A stretch of DNA of 64,000 nt from NCBI GenBank assembly GCA_031472005.1, contig PZJY01000007.1, forward strand, positions 1,612,001 to 1,676,000. Reading direction: 5' to 3'. Source of the DNA: Tetracladium setigerum (lineage: Eukaryota > Ascomycota > Leotiomycetes > Helotiales). The notes beneath the pieces are model-generated. The model was not told where the DNA came from. It ran no database searches and worked only from the letters and a program-made list of their open reading frames with translations. A program made the position numbers and the translations under genes. How positions within the stretch are numbered: position 1 is the first letter of the stretch; every line of letters starts with the position of its first letter. This document shows, one piece after another, positions 26,132-37,746 of the stretch.

Positions 26132-27598
26132 CTAATCACGGCCCCATTCCATTTTCCTCATCAACAGAAATGACTCCACTGGTACGCCTCTCCATTTGTC
26201 GGTCGTCGTGTTGAAGGGTTCTGGTACGAAGCTGACGGATGCCCATCCTTTAATTAATTTTCGCCACTATGAAAGACGGAATGTCAGTATTCGCTTCAAG
26301 TGTCTGTAAGGGAAATTTGGGAATCAAATAATTCCACAAGGGCCACAAACATAACATGTCTCCGCCGCTGGTGTCAAAAACCTCTCTCGAAACACCTGAA
26401 TTCCCCTATCCGCAATAGCTTCAGCCTCCTTTGGATGATCTTCCAACCACTTGATCTTCTCCTCCAAATCTGAGAAGTCCCTCTCCACCTCGACGAAATT
26501 CTGTTCGGGACCCGACGCAATCATGTAATGATGATGATGCTGCACCCAGTTGAGTTTGTGCGCAAAGACTACGCTCCGGCAGTTCTGGAGGTACTTGAGT
26601 CGGCCAGAATTCGAAGTTCCCTCGGTGTGGATCACGTATTTGTACTTGCAGTGGTCGTCCATGGTGAGTTTGTCGTTCACCCAACTTTCATGCTTGCCCC
26701 AATTCAAAGTCCTGACGTCCGCCCACTCTTTTCCTTTGGTGACCTCCAGGAGCTTCTCTCGGACTGCTAACCCCAGGATTGCACCTCTCCAAACGACTTT
26801 TGGTATTTTGGCTGCAAAAGCAACTTTCTTGTCCATGGCGATTGCCTTGCGTTGCACTTCGTGATAGGCGCCGATTTTGGGCTCCGGCCAGGACCAGTAG
26901 CCGAAGTCTGGCATTAGCCAAAGCTCTGTGTCGTCTGTCTTACGTGTGTAAGCCCACTGCGGTCTGTGGAAATATTAGTGGTGTTTCTGTGAAGTGATTG
27001 GAGATCCGGTAGTTCGGTGCTTGAGACTAACTACTCCCAAGGCATGCTGCGACAGTACAACTAACTCGCTTGGGACAAAAGCTTGTTTAAAAGGGAGAGC
27101 ATATACATACGATGGACGAACTATGTCATCTGTAAGGAACGTGAATTCAATATTCGGAAGTGGTTCGGGAGAAGTCATCACTGCGCGATGGATTGCTGAG
27201 ATTGTTGCATATTCGCGCGAGAAGAACGTCCCATGTTGTGCGATAATGTAGAGCTGCTGGTCGTAAATCATACCTCTGCAATAGCCATTGCTAATCTTGA
27301 TATCGTCAAGGTTGGACGACGTGACGTGGTTCTGCTTCCTGTGCTCAACTGCTCTGTCTACCTCCTTGAACAGACCTGGGAACGCGATATCGCACTGTGA
27401 ATCGCTCATAAGTAGATTGTGTGCATCCCTTTCAAAGTTCCATGTTTCCCCAGACCCTACCGTGGTAGCTGGTTTCTTCGTATTGTTGTATCTTGAGATC
27501 GGATGAACAGATGAGAAGTATTGATATGGGAACCACACCAAAACTAAAAGAAAAAAGGCAAGCGCAGCATAACCCCGATTGCTTAAGAGGGAATGCAT
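26132..27598 (-). CDS. Glycosyltransferase family 90 (CAP10-like) membrane protein
   Basis: Three exons on the minus strand, 27598-27035, 26956-26351 and 26266-26132, give 434 aa with all junctions in phase 0. The protein has a short N-terminal tail and one membrane anchor (YAALAFFLLVLVWFPYQYF, residues about 10-28), so it is a type II Golgi/ER protein. The GT90 core shows NGYCRGMIYDQQLYI, ELWLMPDFGYWSWPEP, VVWRGAILG, YKYVIHTEGTSNSGRLKYL and the tail YWRKLIKGWASVSFVPEP. Family members act on cell-wall or capsule glycans such as xylosylation in Cryptococcus CAP10; the substrate here is unknown. The last intron (26350-26267, donor GTTTGT) is easily missed: without it the protein stops at CGPCGII and loses the conserved tail. 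The first intron's exact borders are inferred. Confidence 0.9.
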
Positions 27599-29254
27599 CA
27601 GAAAGGTGGCTAGGTTATCAAGTAAAGAGAGATGTAATTGTGCCTGGCCTAGGCCTAGCCTGTTGAAAGATCGATTGAAGTGAAGGCAAGCAGTGTGAAA
27701 GTGTTGCAAACTCGAGCAAGGTCTTTCGAAAATGAAGAGAAAAGAGAAAGGGAATGATACTGTACAGATATTACGAATTCGATGCCTTGTGAGTAGTCCA
27801 ATGAAAACAACAATAGGGAATAATTGGTAAAGTCCCGCCGCAGCCAAGTTCTTTGTGGGTTCGTTGAAAGCATCTGGACTCTGAAGTGCCATGGGTAGGA
27901 ACATCCCATCTGAAGGGGGACGGACCTGTCGATCGGGCGCAGTAGTCGAAACTCTTTTCCGGCTGGAAGGGCTAACCCTTTTCTATATCCAGGAGATTGG
28001 ATAGATGTAGTATTACGAGGCTACGAAGAGGTGTGCAGCATATCTGCAAACGATTGGTTTGACCCCGTTGCTTGTACGGCGTATTTATTTCGAGTAGATG
28101 CACAACCTGAAATCCAGATGGAAACGCGCATGCAAACCACATCACATCATAACACAACCCAAGGGGATTATACCATACCTCGGTCCAGAAGAGGCACAGT
28201 CTGCGAGCAGAATGCAGGAATGGTTGACGATAACAACATGATGACAGAACGACGGGGCGAGCAATCTGTTGACCATGAAGCTAGTCATCACGTGACCAGA
28301 AATGGTTCAGCAGGAGTGGTGTTACCAAATACGACTGTGTCTGGGCAGATAGCCGAGTAACTATCACCAGCCTATCTGAGCTTATGTTGGATTTTGTATC
28401 GGGTAGAAAACCAATCGGCGCAACTTCAGCATCGACATTTCCAAGCCTCTGGTTGATATTGAGATGTGATACGGGTCACATTAACGGACTTTGACTTCGT
28501 ATTATTATTGGAAGGGCCATTGCTCCGCCTCCTGCGAAAACATTACCGCCAGAAATTTCTTTGGCAAAAGCTTTTACTTATCCGTACCTTGCAGTAGCAT
28601 TTCTTGAGTGATGGGGATTGTCCCGCAGAATTTGACAGTGCAGTCGCTCGGTACTGCCATGCTTTTTCTTTGAAGAAGAAAGTCTGTTTTGGGGCTCCTT
28701 ATTATTCAGGGGTGCCAGCAGTATCCGTGAAGACTCTGTACGAGTCTCGGCAAAAGCAATAAAGCGCTCACAACCTAGTATTCGTATGCCCATGGACAAT
28801 CGGCGTTTCAAGGATCAAACGCGTTCGGACTTGGTTGGCAAGGGAAGTTGAGAAGCACTTATGTCTATTTATGGTATTTGCCGGAGGCTAAAGCTTGCCC
28901 TTCAATTGCTGTACCAGCTGATTGAGGTACTCGGTGTGCTTGCACTGAAGTATGCACACAGTATTTAAGCTTCTCCCACGAAAGTGCATAATGACTTGTC
29001 AAATCAAGATGTCAGATCATTAGTCTTGATTCAAGGAAGCTTGGTTTACATGAAATGAAACATAAGAGCCGAGATCCCTCCAACTTGAGGGGGAATTCGT
29101 CTTGTGTATGTATACAAATAATAAAGTGCGCGTACTGAATTTCTTTTTCCTTTCACGCAACCCAATTTCGCTCTAAACTCCATTATGCAATTCTCATCCA
29201 ACACAAATCCAACGCCATTATATCCAACAACAAACTCACATCTAGGACCGACTA
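27599..29254. other. Intergenic region GT90 / RNase H2B
   Basis: About 1.65 kb: promoter of the GT90 gene and 3' flank of the RNase H2B gene. Small open frames show no recognisable protein. Nothing else seen. Confidence 0.55.
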
Positions 29255-30646
29255 TCAGGCTTTTTTCTTGAAGAAATCACTCATTTTCTTCATTCCCGCC
29301 GTGTTGACCTTCTTGAGGTTCTTCACGCCTCTACTCTCTCCAGCCTTCTTCCTCTTCTCCTCCTCTTCCTTCTTTCGCTTTTTCTCGGCTCTTGACTCAT
29401 CTTCTTCGTCTTCTTCTAATGTTCTTTTTCGTGACATATCGTTCAGTGATCGAGCGGCTATGGCATCTTGCCGGAGCTTTGCCAGATGTGCAAGATGTGT
29501 GTCTAGTGGCGAGAAGTCGGTTGGTGAACTATCAGAAGTTGATAAAAGAGACTTAAGAGATGCAGTGATATGAGGTTGAAGGTAACTCGAACAGATGAAC
29601 GAGAAGGCTGTTCTTAGTCGAAGGAGGTCGGCAACCCCTTCAGGAGCAGTAATCACAGGCTTCACAACCTCAACTTTTGACATAACAGCGGTATCCGAAG
29701 AGAATGATGCTGCGGCCGTGGAGATTTCTGTAAAGGATGTTGCAGCAGTTGCGGCTGATATTTGGGAATCGTTGGATTCTGTCGCGGGGGTCAACTTCCC
29801 CGACTCTGCAAGTTCTGCTGCTTTCTCCTCTTCAATCAATTCGTGCATAAAACTCTCGTCGCGCTTCATACTGAGTGTAGGAATTTCGAGTGCTTTTCTG
29901 ATAAACTTGTCCTCCATGCTTTCCGGTAATCCATTCTTCGACATTCTATGTGCTTTCGCCATCAAAAGCTTTGCAAGTTTTGCGTCGTTGACTCGATACA
30001 TCGTCTCGTCACCGGCATCCACCGTATCACACACAGCTGACATTCTTGATTCCAGTAATGTTCGCACTGCCTCCGTCTTGAGCATGGCCTTTAGCTGAGT
30101 CGAGGTCGCTGTGATGCGATCGATGTAGTCTTCTCCCGAAAGGAACAACTTCTTTTCTGGTTCTGATCCTTTTCCTGACGGTTTTGGCGCCAGCGCTGGT
30201 AAAACCAAAAATAACGGATCTATCTGTGTCGCAATGAACATGTCGGCAGTTTTGGTGACATATCCTTTCGCAATATCCGTATCTTCTTTAACCACCTTCA
30301 TATTATTCTCCACCACTTCCGATTCTGCCGTAGTCTTGCCATCCTCAACTGTCCCTGGAGCCTCTGGTGTTGACAATAACCAACTTCGAGGAGTGGCCTT
30401 TGGTGCTCCAACTTTCGTGAATTCGTAGAACCCACGCTCTGGGCATATGAGGTATCGAGTTTCGGAAAGGTACCGCGGGTTTTCGAGTGTCAGAATTCGA
30501 GCTTCTGGACTAACATTATCGGGGAGGATGAACAATTGGGGAGGATTCGAGGATTCGGGACCCAATTGGACATTGGGTTTTGCTGCTTTTGTCGGTTCAA
30601 CCTCTCCAGCCGATGCTTTTGCTGGGCCTTTCGCGCGAGTCTTCAT
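29255..30646 (-). CDS. RNH202: Ribonuclease H2 subunit B (Rnh202-like)
   Basis: Non-catalytic subunit of RNase H2, which removes ribonucleotides and RNA:DNA hybrids. A single exon of 463 aa. I place the start at ATG 30646 (MKTRAKGPAKAS); the longer frame upstream begins with a non-ATG codon. The Ydr279 N-terminal domain is clear: PQLFILPDNV, ARILTLENPRYLSETRYLICPERGFYEF, and then FIATQIDPLFLVLPALAPK. The winged-helix part follows (DTVDAGDETMYRVNDAKLAKLL). The very C-terminus, MKKMSDFFKKKA, resembles a PCNA-interacting PIP box with Met in place of the first Gln. It shares a 440-bp divergent promoter with MCM10. Confidence 0.93.
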   Translation of the reverse strand: MKTRAKGPAKASAGEVEPTKAAKPNVQLGPESSNPPQLFILPDNVSPEARILTLENPRYLSETRYLICPERGFYEFTKVGAPKATPRSWLLSTPEAPGTVEDGKTTAESEVVENNMKVVKEDTDIAKGYVTKTADMFIATQIDPLFLVLPALAPKPSGKGSEPEKKLFLSGEDYIDRITATSTQLKAMLKTEAVRTLLESRMSAVCDTVDAGDETMYRVNDAKLAKLLMAKAHRMSKNGLPESMEDKFIRKALEIPTLSMKRDESFMHELIEEEKAAELAESGKLTPATESNDSQISAATAATSFTEISTAAASFSSDTAVMSKVEVVKPVITAPEGVADLLRLRTAFSFICSSYLQPHITASLKSLLSTSDSSPTDFSPLDTHLAHLAKLRQDAIAARSLNDMSRKRTLEEDEEDESRAEKKRKKEEEEKRKKAGESRGVKNLKKVNTAGMKKMSDFFKKKA

Positions 30647-30729
30647 GATATTCAAAAAGTGTTGGTTGCTTGATTGTCGTGGTTCTCGCCTCAATGACGG
30701 GGTTTGGGGAAGTAGCTGTGGAGGACGCG

Positions 30730-30761
30730 ACGCGTTTAATTGTTAAAGTTTCGGCACGCGT
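30730..30761. promoter_or_regulatory. Pair of ACGCGT (MCB) sites in divergent promoter
   Basis: Two exact MluI cell-cycle boxes, ACGCGT, at 30730-30735 and 30756-30761, 20 bp apart. They lie 84-115 bp upstream of the RNase H2B ATG and 326-357 bp upstream of the MCM10 ATG. In yeasts ACGCGT is bound by MBF (Mbp1/Swi6) and drives G1/S expression of replication genes. Binding here is inferred. Confidence 0.75.
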
Positions 30762-31086
30762 TTTAAATTCCGGATTGGGGCTTTTGAACGACAAACTCTA
30801 AAGATCTAGAGTGCAACCAAGTACGACAACCACTAAGACAAAACAAAAACACTCACAACTTTTAGCCCAGGAATTCACTCATGCTCTCGGAATTCAACTA
30901 CTGCACCTGTGATCGAACAGTTTTAACGGCCAAAAATATCCATACATCCTGGTATTAAGTACTCTCCATATTACAAGGACTGTCTAAACAAACTCCACAT
31001 CCCTGTAGGACGAATATGGCTGAAAGATAAACACGGCATTCCTGGATGCTACAACGGATTTTTGCTGGAAAGAGGAGGTAGCAATT

Positions 31087-33493
31087 ATGTCTCAAGGTGA
31101 GGAATCATACTCCAATGGCAGGCGTAAAACTAAAGATTGTTGCTAGGCAATCCCAACTGGCCTCCGCGATCTCCTCACGAAGCTTTGCTTAGCACTCCTG
31201 GTGGCCGTGATCGTCTTCGAAGACTAGCAGAGCGTGCCTCGCCATCCCCCTCGCCATCGAAACGTCCACATTCCTCGACCTCTTTCAAGAATAAAGCAAA
31301 TGCGAATTTAAGTATGGGCCAAGACGATGACGATGATGACGACGACGACGAAGAAACCTTACAACTCCAATTACAAGAGATCCAGGCGCGCTTGAAACTC
31401 AAGAAATTACAGAAGAAGGCAAAGCAAGGTTCGGACTCGGAGAATGATGGCAGGAAAACTGGCGTGGGATCGTTGGGCCTAGGGAGAGCGAGTTCAGTTG
31501 CAACGAGCAGAGGGACGTCAAGGATGGCAGCACGCCGGGATGAATTGCTGGATAGGACGACGTCACAAAACACAGTACATATACCAGTATCTCCTATACG
31601 ACGGGCCCAACCTCCCGAGGTTCAGCGTTCGCCGGGTAGGGTGTTGCTGGGAATTGACAAGGGTTTGAAGGGGAGCGATATATCTTTGAAGAGGGCCCCG
31701 AGCTTGAGGAAGCGGGAGGACTTGCTCGCTGGTCCATACTTGCAAAGACCTATCTCGCAAGGGGGAAGTCGTACTACCACTTCGTCACTCGGAGGTCGCG
31801 AAGAGGAGAGACCGAAATCTTTCAGCGAGCGAATGGCTGCCGTCAGGACGGAAGATGCTGACCGAGAGCAGAAAGCGTCAAGGATCAAAAAATCGCGAAG
31901 TTCTGCCTTTGACATAGACCAGGATCAGTTGCAGAATTTTAAAAAGACGGCAGTTGAATTACCAGATGTTCCTCGGCCAACCAAGGAATTTACCAGAGAA
32001 GAGATTCTTAATTCTCTTAACAAGCCATCAGGCCTAAGTCGAACTAAGACGGTCCCAAATTTACGCTCGGCGGAACGGATTGCAAATACGGCTACCAGTG
32101 GAAGTGTGAAGTCAACTTCTGAGAGGTCAGAATCACATTCGTCGTCACGAAGGCCAACGGGACAAGAACCAGAAAAATCAAAAGACCTACCAAGTGAGGT
32201 TTCGGAGTCGGAAGCAACACAATTTGAACCATACTCATCAACACACCTCTCGAAGAGGATAATTCCGCACCAGGTTCTTACCCGCACACTTTCAGGAAAG
32301 AAGACGTTTCTCCTCCCTGACCTTCTCAGAGTTGTCAAGAGCCCAGATTTCAGCCTTCCAGAGATAGAAGAGGATATCGTGGTATTTGCGATCATCGCGC
32401 AAAAGTCTGAGCCCCGCACACATGCGGCCAATGGGAAAACCCAGACTCGAGGGAAATACATGATAATGTCCCTAACGGATCTGAAGTGGGAGGTTGACCT
32501 TTTTCTGTTTGATTCTGGTTTCGAGAAATTTTGGAAGATGACTCCCGGCACCATCATCGCCATCCTCAATCCAGCAATAATGCCGCCTGCGAGGGGGAAA
32601 ACGGACACTGGCAAATTCAGCATGACCGTGAACTCAGAAGCAGACACGATCTTGGAAATTGGAACCGCCAGAGATCTAGGTTTCTGCAAATCCGTCAAGA
32701 AAGATGGTAAAACTTGCGGTTCTTGGGTTGACAAAAGACACACAGAATTTTGCGACTACCATGTCAATGAAGCCGCGAAGAGAATGAACACGAAAGTGAT
32801 GGGAACCAAAAACATGGTCTTCACTGGCGGAGGTGGCGTCGCTGAGAATTCTAATTTCATGGCCTATAATAAGAAGGCGCAAGGAGATTCACGAACTCGC
32901 TGGGATCGAGCATCTCAAAGCCATATTTACATTGGGGGAAATACGAGCACTGCAAAATTGTTAGACAACGTAGATTACATGCCGGATGCTTTCCACCGTG
33001 GCACAACAAAACAAGAGCGACTGACGAGACAACTTCTCGCTCAAGAGAAGGAGCGGGAGCTAGCCAGGAAATTGGGTGCGATGGGTGGCGGACTAGGAGC
33101 AGATTACATGCGGAGTAAGGATACAACACGCCCAGAGCCTACGACCACAGAATACCGACCCCCACTCCACCAGACGCCGCAAAGCTGGGTCTACTATCCG
33201 GCAAAGCGAAAGATGTGATTCTCAGTCCCATCAAGCGCAAGCGCACCAACACAAGCTCACTCACAAGCACGACAGCGTCTATGGGTTGGGGGAAAGACCT
33301 CACCAAGAAACTTGGGGGTATGAAGGATGGAGAAAGCTTTCAGCCGCCCGTCAAGAAGAAGACGAGATTCGTGACTGCAAAGGGAATTAGAGAGGCGGGT
33401 AGGGAGAGCTTTGGCGGGGACTTACCGAAAGTGGCAGCCGTCAATGACTTTGACGAAGATGACGATGACAACTTGGATATTATTCGGGACTGA
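31087..33493 (+). CDS. MCM10: DNA replication initiation factor Mcm10
   Basis: Mcm10 activates the CMG helicase and links it to Pol alpha. Exon 1 is 31087-31096 (MSQ plus one base), the intron 31097-31146, exon 2 runs to 33493, about 785 aa. The N-terminus (GNPNWPPRSPHEALLSTPGG) and an acidic plus coiled segment (LQLQLQEIQARLKLKKLQKK) precede the OB fold (about residues 380-510: VVFAIIAQKSEPR, KYMIMSLTDLKWEVDLFLF). The zinc finger is LGFCKSVKKDGKTCGSW then HTEFCDYH (about 514-543). The frame ends early at 33216-33218, but shifting by -1 near 33177-33180 gives AKLGLLSGKAKDVILSPIKR and a continuous C-terminus ending DNLDIIRD. One missing base is the likely cause. Both strands of the promoter serve replication genes. 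Confidence 0.92.
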
Positions 33494-33653
33494 GTTGGGT
33501 GTTTGTTGGATTTAAAGGAGCCAGTCCGCAATTTGCTTGCTAGTGTACATAAGGATCAGGGTAAAAGCCCGGCGTTGAAGAGGCAAGTGCATGTTTTAGC
33601 TAAAAATATCCCCTGGTTCTGAATCTCAATACTTCTAAAATTGGTTCGTCTCT

Positions 33654-35532
33654 TCAACCCACCCAGCCATCCAACATCGTTTTCCACTCTTTTCGCTGCA
33701 TTATCGCCTTTTCCATGAGGTTCAAAGCTTGTCCTAAGCCCGTCTGAGCTCCCATATTCTGCAACTTCTTAATAGCAAACAAATGCACATCTTCAGGAAC
33801 ACCAATGCCTCCAGCAGCAATAGACATCGGGTGAAGAACCAGGAAATTTCCTGTGGCCTGTTCATTGGTCCAGTCAGCAGTATTCGCCGTTGTCTTGACT
33901 CTTGATTAAAGCATATTGGGTGTTGTTCAATATTTCACCAGCACCAAACCCGACTTGCAATTCGCCCAGTGGGAAATTTGAAGGGAAATACACACCCTCA
34001 GTTTTGAATTGGCATCATACCCACAAACTATGCTGTTGCATATTCCCTTGGCCATCTCGGTGTTGATCTGTATGGATTTGCATACTTGAGCTGCATCGGA
34101 AACGTGCATGAAATCGCGTTTGAATTTGTGGCGAATTATTAAGTCATTAGTTGAGATGCGTGCCCATCTGTTACGGTCGACTTAGCTTTGTCTGAGGATG
34201 ACTTTGGGTAAGAAAGAAAGAGGAAGGGAACAAGGTTCTTTGAGAGGAAATACCGATACAAAATAATGCTGTTACTAACCGGTAATCATTCCAGATCCTT
34301 GCTGTCCAAAGATCACGATATCGAAGCGTTGCTTGCCTGAATTTGCTTGCGTCATATTCTGTATTCATTGCGAGATCCGTGTAGGACCAGGTTTCTGGTA
34401 AATTTGTCTCCCAGAGCTCCAACTTAGCCTCAAGTTCGATGACTTTGGTAACCAGTGCTGGTGCACCAAGCACCCCAAGTTGACCAATGGAAGCGTTTAA
34501 ACCTGTAAGCTCGATGAGCAGTTGCGTAAGGACGATTGCTGGCTCATCTTCTGGCTCCATTAATTCTGCACATCTTTTGAACCAGGCCAATATGTTCGGC
34601 GAGCATGGTTCTTTCTTATGTAGATACTTGCTGAACTGGGAGCATTTAGTATCCGCCAAAGATCAGATACTTGAGTAGGCACCTACCACTGAGATACAAA
34701 GCTTCAGCTGTTGACGGATTGGAATATCGCGTGACTTTTTGGCATCCATAAATTGCAAGAGTGCAGCTCCTCCTTCGACGTGGATACTCCAGTCTGTCTG
34801 GCTGCCGAGTGGCTCACTGACAAGCTGGAAAGCAGAAAGAAGCATGACAGCTTTGAAGATGGATTCCAGATCTGTTTCTTGGAGCTTTTTCAATGCAGCA
34901 GTCACCGTACTTAATGCTACCGCGAATCTTTTCCTGGCGAGAATGACATACTGTCGATCCTGAGTGATGTTACCCAGACCAGCGTAGCCGACAGAGGAAA
35001 CAGCGTTGTACAAAGCATCGCTGACCAAAACTTCGGACCAGGGAAGAACTTTTTGAACTTGCACGGACTTTCTCTGGGTTTGATCATCTAGAAGAATCGT
35101 GACGAAGCTGGTGATGAAAAAATTGATACCGTGATCTTCGAAGGGGCTGTTGCCTCGAAGCGAATAGGTCGGCGAGCATGATTGTACGAAGGCCAGTGCC
35201 TGGTGTTGCCAGTAATCTGAGTCATGTGTTGGTACGTATGTCTCATGTTTATAGTGCTTCGAAAGAGTGTCTTGTGGAGCTGTTGACTGTCTCTGTGCTT
35301 TGTTGACTATCTTCTCATTCTCGTCGCGGAAGGAGAGGTCCAATTGATCTCGATATCCTTCACACTTCTTGGCAACTCTCAGACATTGAGAACACGCAGG
35401 TCGAATTTGATCACACTGGAGATGAATTAGAGGATTATGCACCATACATTTTTCATGTGTACTGTACTGCACCTTTATCCTTCTCCGTCGGCATCCTAGG
35501 CAACCTTTACTCGGCCGTCCACAAAACACCAT
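33654..35532 (-). CDS. Zn2Cys6 fungal transcription factor
   Basis: Five exons on the minus strand: 35532-35473, 35415-34687, 34635-34280, 34167-33994 and 33900-33654, about 521 aa. The binuclear zinc cluster near the N-terminus is canonical (CX2CX6CX6CX2CX6C: CLGC, RRRRIK, CDQIRPACSQC, LRVAKKC). The first intron falls exactly before the third Cys, so a gene model that ignores it loses the domain. The rest is the helical fungal-specific regulatory region (DUF3468-like: VSVGYAGLG, EGGAALLQFMDAKKSRDIP, VLHPMSIAAGGIGVPEDVHLF). The donor of the fourth intron is uncertain (GTGTAT chosen on phase). It is tail-to-tail with MCM10 and lies 990 bp downstream of an RTA1 gene on the same strand, a possible target. 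Confidence 0.9.
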
Positions 35533-36521
35533 AATCAATAGAGAAGGAATGTCGAGAATGGAGAAGAATCGGTCAAAAATATCTAATACGCAACCACAAA
35601 AGGGATGCAGCTCGCCGTTGTGAGGATAGATTTGGTGCACGTTTGTTGTTCCACAGACTGTAGCTGGCCCAAGCGACTGGGAATTGTGCGACTGGCGTGG
35701 GTACGGATTGGCTACATTTCTCAGTGTCTTTACCTTCACTTATGGACTAATTGGTACTCAAAAAGCCGCGTAACATCTGCACGATTGGAGCTCCATGATC
35801 ACTCCGGAGTTTCGGGAATCATTGTCGTTGCGCTGAGGCGAGCAACGCGAGGAGGCTGTGGAATCATAAGGAGATGTCTGCATGGGAGGCTGAAGGGCTC
35901 AATCCACACAGAACCTGGTGCCATGAGAAGCATGCTCTTTTGGGAATAGCTCAACGTCCGGAGTGGCAGGCTGGCAGCGGCAGCGGAGTTTTCTTTTGCT
36001 CGTGACATTTAAGCCAATAGCAAGCTTGATATTCCATCTATTCTCCGAGTGTTTCAGGGCTGCGCAGAGTCCGCATTGAAGCGAGAGGACGAAGCGCCCC
36101 AGTATCATTTCGTGAAAACGTTGCTGCGTTTTTCTGGGCTTCATCGTCTTGTACACACCGAGCAGCAGCATGTATGGTTCGATTGTGATATTCGCCAAGC
36201 TATTGCAAACTAAAGATGATTTACAAATGAGCGAAAAGGCATTGTATTAAAGCTCTGCCACGCAGCCAAAGATATACACAGTCTCAGCGCGATTACAAAA
36301 GGTCTATATATTGTCTAAGAATGAGCTGGTGAATTTTTGTCCAAGTAGAACAGAAATGAGAGAGTGGTATGAGATCAACTATCTATGCTATCCATAACAA
36401 ACCAAAATCTGGCATGGCAACAGATGTCCAGAAAAAAACACGGAATTGTTCGGAATTAATTGCAATGCAGATCGGACAAGAGAGGAATTATTGGCCATGG
36501 CGACTAGGACAGAAACCATCT
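35533..36521. other. Intergenic region Zn2Cys6 factor / RTA1
   Basis: About 990 bp: promoter of the transcription-factor gene and 3' flank of the RTA1 gene. No supported gene. Confidence 0.55.
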
Positions 36522-37746
36522 TCAACCTCGGGTACGGGCCTCCTTTGGAAGACGGAATCCCAGGTGAGGGAGGCTGTGGAGAAGGGAAGTTAGCCAAGGT
36601 ATTATGGGAAGCATCTCATCAGATGATAGAAGATCGTATGATCACTTACTACTTTCCAGGATGCCACCAAACATACAGACTAACCACGGGCAGAATCATC
36701 AGGGCATCAAAGACGTACAAACTGAAAGGATCTTGTCAGCGATGCCATATCAAAACCTCGAGGATTTGTACTTACGTCCATTCGTGTGTGTACAAATATC
36801 CCCCTCTTCCTTCGCTGAACTCGACCAAACGGTAGACAGAACGGATCAAAATGCAAATTGATGCAATATTGGTCACTCGAAGAATTGCGAGCCAACTCTT
36901 CTTTACTTTTCCCTCAAAGCCCTCCATCTCAACATACTTTTCGTTCTTGCGCCCACCCTCTGCTGTAGCAGACGAGAGGATTATGCGCTGCTCAAAATCG
37001 GCTGCGAATCTTCTCGAAGTGAAATAGAATCGAACGGCGATGACACTGAATAGACCGAAGCAAAGCAATTGAACAATAACTCCAATTTGTGCGATCAATT
37101 TTCCCCGATCGGTCTTCTTCTTGAAATCGGGGTCGCCTACTTTTGGAGAGACGAGTTGCACAGCTCCAATAAGTTGGAGGGCCAGAGCAACTATGGGTAG
37201 TTGGGATTAGCAATGGTCTTGTCTCGTTCCCTGGGAAAGCTCCAACTTACAGATATCGCAGCCAACGAAGATCAAAGTCAAGAATCGCGGAGGAACCCAG
37301 AGCAGTCTTACAGTTCTTGCTGCAGGCGGAACCACATGATAAACAATTCTTCCCTTTCATGGTGTCAGCCACGTCAACATTATGAAGAGGGGAAAGGGTG
37401 CATACGAAAACAACATAGCATGCCGCGGCCATCAGGACGGGGGCCAACACAATCAATGAGAAAGAAATGATAAATATTGTTCGTGACTCAGGAGATATGG
37501 TAGAAGGAACTCGTGCGATAAATCCAACAGCCTCGCATATAGCTGCAACAATCATAACCCACCAAACACTCGATTTGTATCGTATAGTCTGAATTACTCC
37601 ACCGAGGCAAGCAGCGGTGAAAAGCACTGCAGCAACTGCCGCAGCGGGGACCGAGGGGTCTGTTTGAAAAATCAGCGGGATGAATGTGGTGTAGTATAGA
37701 AAGAAACCTCACCATAGTCATAGTAGGAAAGGCTTGGTTTGGCCAT
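36522..37746 (-). CDS. RTA1-domain membrane protein (lipid-translocating exporter family)
   Basis: Six exons on the minus strand: 37746-37713, 37659-37406, 37353-37251, 37190-36776, 36721-36650 and 36573-36522; phases agree and give 309 aa, the usual RTA1 length with seven membrane spans. Visible segments include VAAVLFTAACLGGVIQTI, WWVMIVAAICEAVGFIARV, TIFIISFSLIVLAPVLMAAA, the motif FGRIVYHVVPPAARTVRLLW, ALALQLIGAVQLV, IGVIVQLLCFGLFSVIAVRF and FDALMILPVVSLYVWWHPG. RTA1/Rsb1/Rta3 proteins are linked to azole or 7-aminocholesterol resistance and sphingoid-base export; the substrate here is unknown. The final 52-nt exon (LPHLGFRLPKEARTRG) rests on a strong GTAAGT donor; without it the protein ends one residue after WWHPGK. 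Confidence 0.92.

Noticed and set aside
27599..27904. N-terminal extension of the GT90 protein by about 100 residues
   Set aside because: The frame is open, but ATG 27598 places the membrane anchor right at the N-terminus, as in the family, and the extension has no conserved character.
31925..32743. 272-codon minus-strand frame inside MCM10
   Set aside because: Antisense shadow of a strongly supported gene.
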